Part shown: positions 7,055 through 8,098 of the stretch, piece by piece
Position numbering within the stretch: the stretch's first letter is position 1
Layout of the letters: each line of letters starts with the position of its first letter
Assembly: GCA_900553965.1 (NCBI GenBank)
Contig: USFX01000125.1
Coordinates: forward strand, 1-8,098
Direction: 5' to 3'
Length of the DNA: 8,098 nt
Source: an uncultured Prevotella sp.
GTDB taxonomy: Bacteria > Bacteroidota > Bacteroidia > Bacteroidales > Bacteroidaceae
Made by a program: the position numbers and the translations under genes
The notes under the pieces: generated by a model
Told to the model about the DNA's origin: nothing
Database searches by the model: none
The model's input: the letters and a program-made list of their open reading frames with translations, nothing else

Positions 7055-7861
7055 ATGAAGAAGTTTTTCAGAAACGCAGCAGCACTGCTGCTCATGATGA
7101 CATGCACCACAACAGCCATGGCACAGTTTAACCTCGGCAAGGCCGCAAGCAGCGCGCTTAAAGCCGGTAAGGCAATGACGCTCACCGACGCGCAGATGGC
7201 TCAGTATGTCAAGGAGTCCATCGACTGGATGGACAAGAACAACCGCGTCTGCAAGGCCGACGACCCGCAGACGAAGAAGTATGTCGAGCGTCTCGACAAG
7301 CTGGTTCAGGGACTGGACGAGGTTGAGGGAATCCCTCTCAATTTTAAGGTCTACTACGTTACCGACGTCAACGCCTTTGCATGCCCCGACGGCAGCGTGC
7401 GCGTCTTCTCGTCGCTGATGGACATCATGACTGACGACGAGCTGCTTGGCGTCATCGGCCATGAGCTGGGTCACGTGGCACTGAAGCACTCAAAGAAAGC
7501 CTACCGCACGGCCCTTCTCACATCGGCTCTGAAGGATGGCGTGGCTTCAACCGGAAGCAAGGCTGCCGCCCTGACAGACTCACAGCTGGGACAGCTGGGC
7601 GAGGCTGTGCTCAACTCCCAGTTCTCTCAGAAAGAGGAGAGCCAGGCCGACGACTACGGCTATGACTTCCTCAAGAAGAAGGGAAAGAATCCTTGGGCCA
7701 TCGCTCTCTCGTTCGAGAAGCTCCAGAAGCTGGAGCAAGGCGCAGCCAAGGGCAGCACCATGGACCGTCTGCTCTCGTCTCACCCCGATACCTCCAAGCG
7801 CATCAAGAAGATGTCTGACCGTGCCACGGCTGACGGCATAGCACGTCCGGAGAATAAGTAA
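7055..7861 (+). CDS. Exported M48-family zinc metallopeptidase (Oma1/LoiP-like)
   Basis: A 268-residue peptidase. The signal peptide covers residues 1-23 or 24 (MKKFFRNAAALLLMMTCTTTAMA, then Q). A Cys at 17 is present, but the preceding LMMT is a poor lipobox, so I favour ordinary signal peptidase cleavage and a periplasmic location. The zinc site is HELGH at residues 136-140, with the third ligand probably E195 in the ESQADDYGYDFL segment. The SSHPDTSKRI motif at 241-250 is the typical C-terminal M48 signature. The FACPDGSVRVFSSLMDIMTDDELLGVIGHELGHV arrangement before and across the zinc site is also family-typical. Known relatives degrade misfolded envelope proteins, so a quality-control role is inferred. 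It stands alone, between a terminator-like hairpin upstream and another downstream. Its start follows an AT-rich leader. No key residue is missing. Confidence 0.95.
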   Translation: MKKFFRNAAALLLMMTCTTTAMAQFNLGKAASSALKAGKAMTLTDAQMAQYVKESIDWMDKNNRVCKADDPQTKKYVERLDKLVQGLDEVEGIPLNFKVYYVTDVNAFACPDGSVRVFSSLMDIMTDDELLGVIGHELGHVALKHSKKAYRTALLTSALKDGVASTGSKAAALTDSQLGQLGEAVLNSQFSQKEESQADDYGYDFLKKKGKNPWAIALSFEKLQKLEQGAAKGSTMDRLLSSHPDTSKRIKKMSDRATADGIARPENK

Positions 7862-7867
7862 AGGGAG

Positions 7868-7969
7868 GCCCCGAGGCCCAAGACACGGGACCCAAGGCCC
7901 CACCCCGGCCCTCCCCAAGGGGAGGGTGCCTACGAGGTGACTGATGTTATGAGCCACAAGTCACGGGAC
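7868..7969. repeat. GC-rich intergenic repeat region with palindrome and 12-bp direct repeat
   Basis: An 8-bp perfect palindrome, CCCTCCCC-AA-GGGGAGGG (7909-7926), sits in a G/C-rich run that contains repeated AGGCCC words. A 12-base sequence, AAG(A/T)CACGGGAC, occurs at 7880-7891 and again at 7958-7969, 78 bases apart, on either side of the palindrome. No T tract follows, so it is a poor terminator. It resembles the dispersed intergenic repeats common in Bacteroidetes genomes, but its copy number cannot be judged here. Confidence 0.6.
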
Positions 7970-7988
7970 ATTGGGGAATGAACAAAGG

Positions 7989-8033
7989 AAAGCCCCGCAC
8001 AATTCCATCGTATGGATTTGCGCGGGGCTTTGT
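7989..8033. terminator. Strong hairpin, probable intrinsic and possibly bidirectional terminator
   Basis: AAAGCCCCGC (7989-7998) pairs perfectly with GCGGGGCTTT (8022-8031). The stem continues after single mismatches with CAA/TTG and TCCAT/ATGGA, leaving a 3-base CGT loop. The flanking A run on the left and T-rich bases on the right suit termination in both directions, for example for the M48 gene and for any convergent gene beyond the window. Confidence 0.8.
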
Positions 8034-8098
8034 CGTATATATATATAATATATAATGTTGTACCTATAATATTATAATATCGCACCTATTATTATATG
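8034..8098. other. Very AT-rich tail with a short 22-nt-spaced repeat
   Basis: After the terminator the sequence becomes almost pure A/T, with TA dinucleotide runs (8037-8055) and a palindromic TATAATATTATA (8065-8076). ACCTAT occurs at 8062 and 8084, 22 bases apart, each followed by AT-rich bases. It may be the start of a promoter or leader for a gene beyond the window, but that cannot be decided here. Confidence 0.4.

Noticed and set aside
7103..7105. Lipoprotein attachment at Cys17 of the M48 peptidase
   Set aside because: The preceding residues (LMMT) do not fit a lipobox, whereas AMA-Q fits ordinary signal peptidase cleavage. It is not fully excluded.

Overview
The window looks like a chromosomal segment from a gut Bacteroidales bacterium, most likely Muribaculaceae or a close relative. 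This is inference from gene content: an IS21 transposon of the type common in Bacteroidales, a secreted GH2 glycosidase with the C-terminal domain layout typical of Bacteroidetes, AT-rich leaders without a Shine-Dalgarno sequence before each chromosomal gene, and moderately GC-rich coding DNA. No rRNA, tRNA, CRISPR or SusC/SusD-type gene is present.

Layout. (1) Positions 1 to about 2500 hold an IS21-family insertion sequence with intact istA and istB. Its left tip lies outside the window; its right end carries a spaced series of GGGGTCAATC-type repeats. (2) About 2500-2956 is non-coding. It contains a striking 107-bp compound structure: a long interrupted inverted repeat enclosing three GCAACGRGCR repeats at an exact 22-nt period. 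An AT-rich leader follows. (3) 2957-6774 is a two-gene unit joined by a TAATG stop/start overlap: a secreted protein with a probable concanavalin-A-like fold, then a 1005-residue secreted GH2 enzyme. Together they look like an extracytoplasmic carbohydrate-processing pair. The GH2 protein has Ser where the family acid/base Glu is expected. (4) 6775-7054 holds a terminator hairpin, a 19-nt-period direct repeat and an AT-rich leader. (5) 7055-7861 encodes an exported M48 zinc metalloprotease. (6) 7862-8098 holds a GC-rich repeat region with a palindrome, a strong terminator-like hairpin and a very AT-rich tail.

How the parts relate: istA and istB form the transposition machinery and are independent of the rest. 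The ConA-like protein and the GH2 enzyme are probably co-translated and act on the same unidentified glycan. The M48 protease is a separate transcription unit, probably for envelope protein quality control. I found no convincing multi-gene novel system. The best candidates for something undescribed are the compound repeat at 2548-2654 and the altered active site of the GH2 enzyme.
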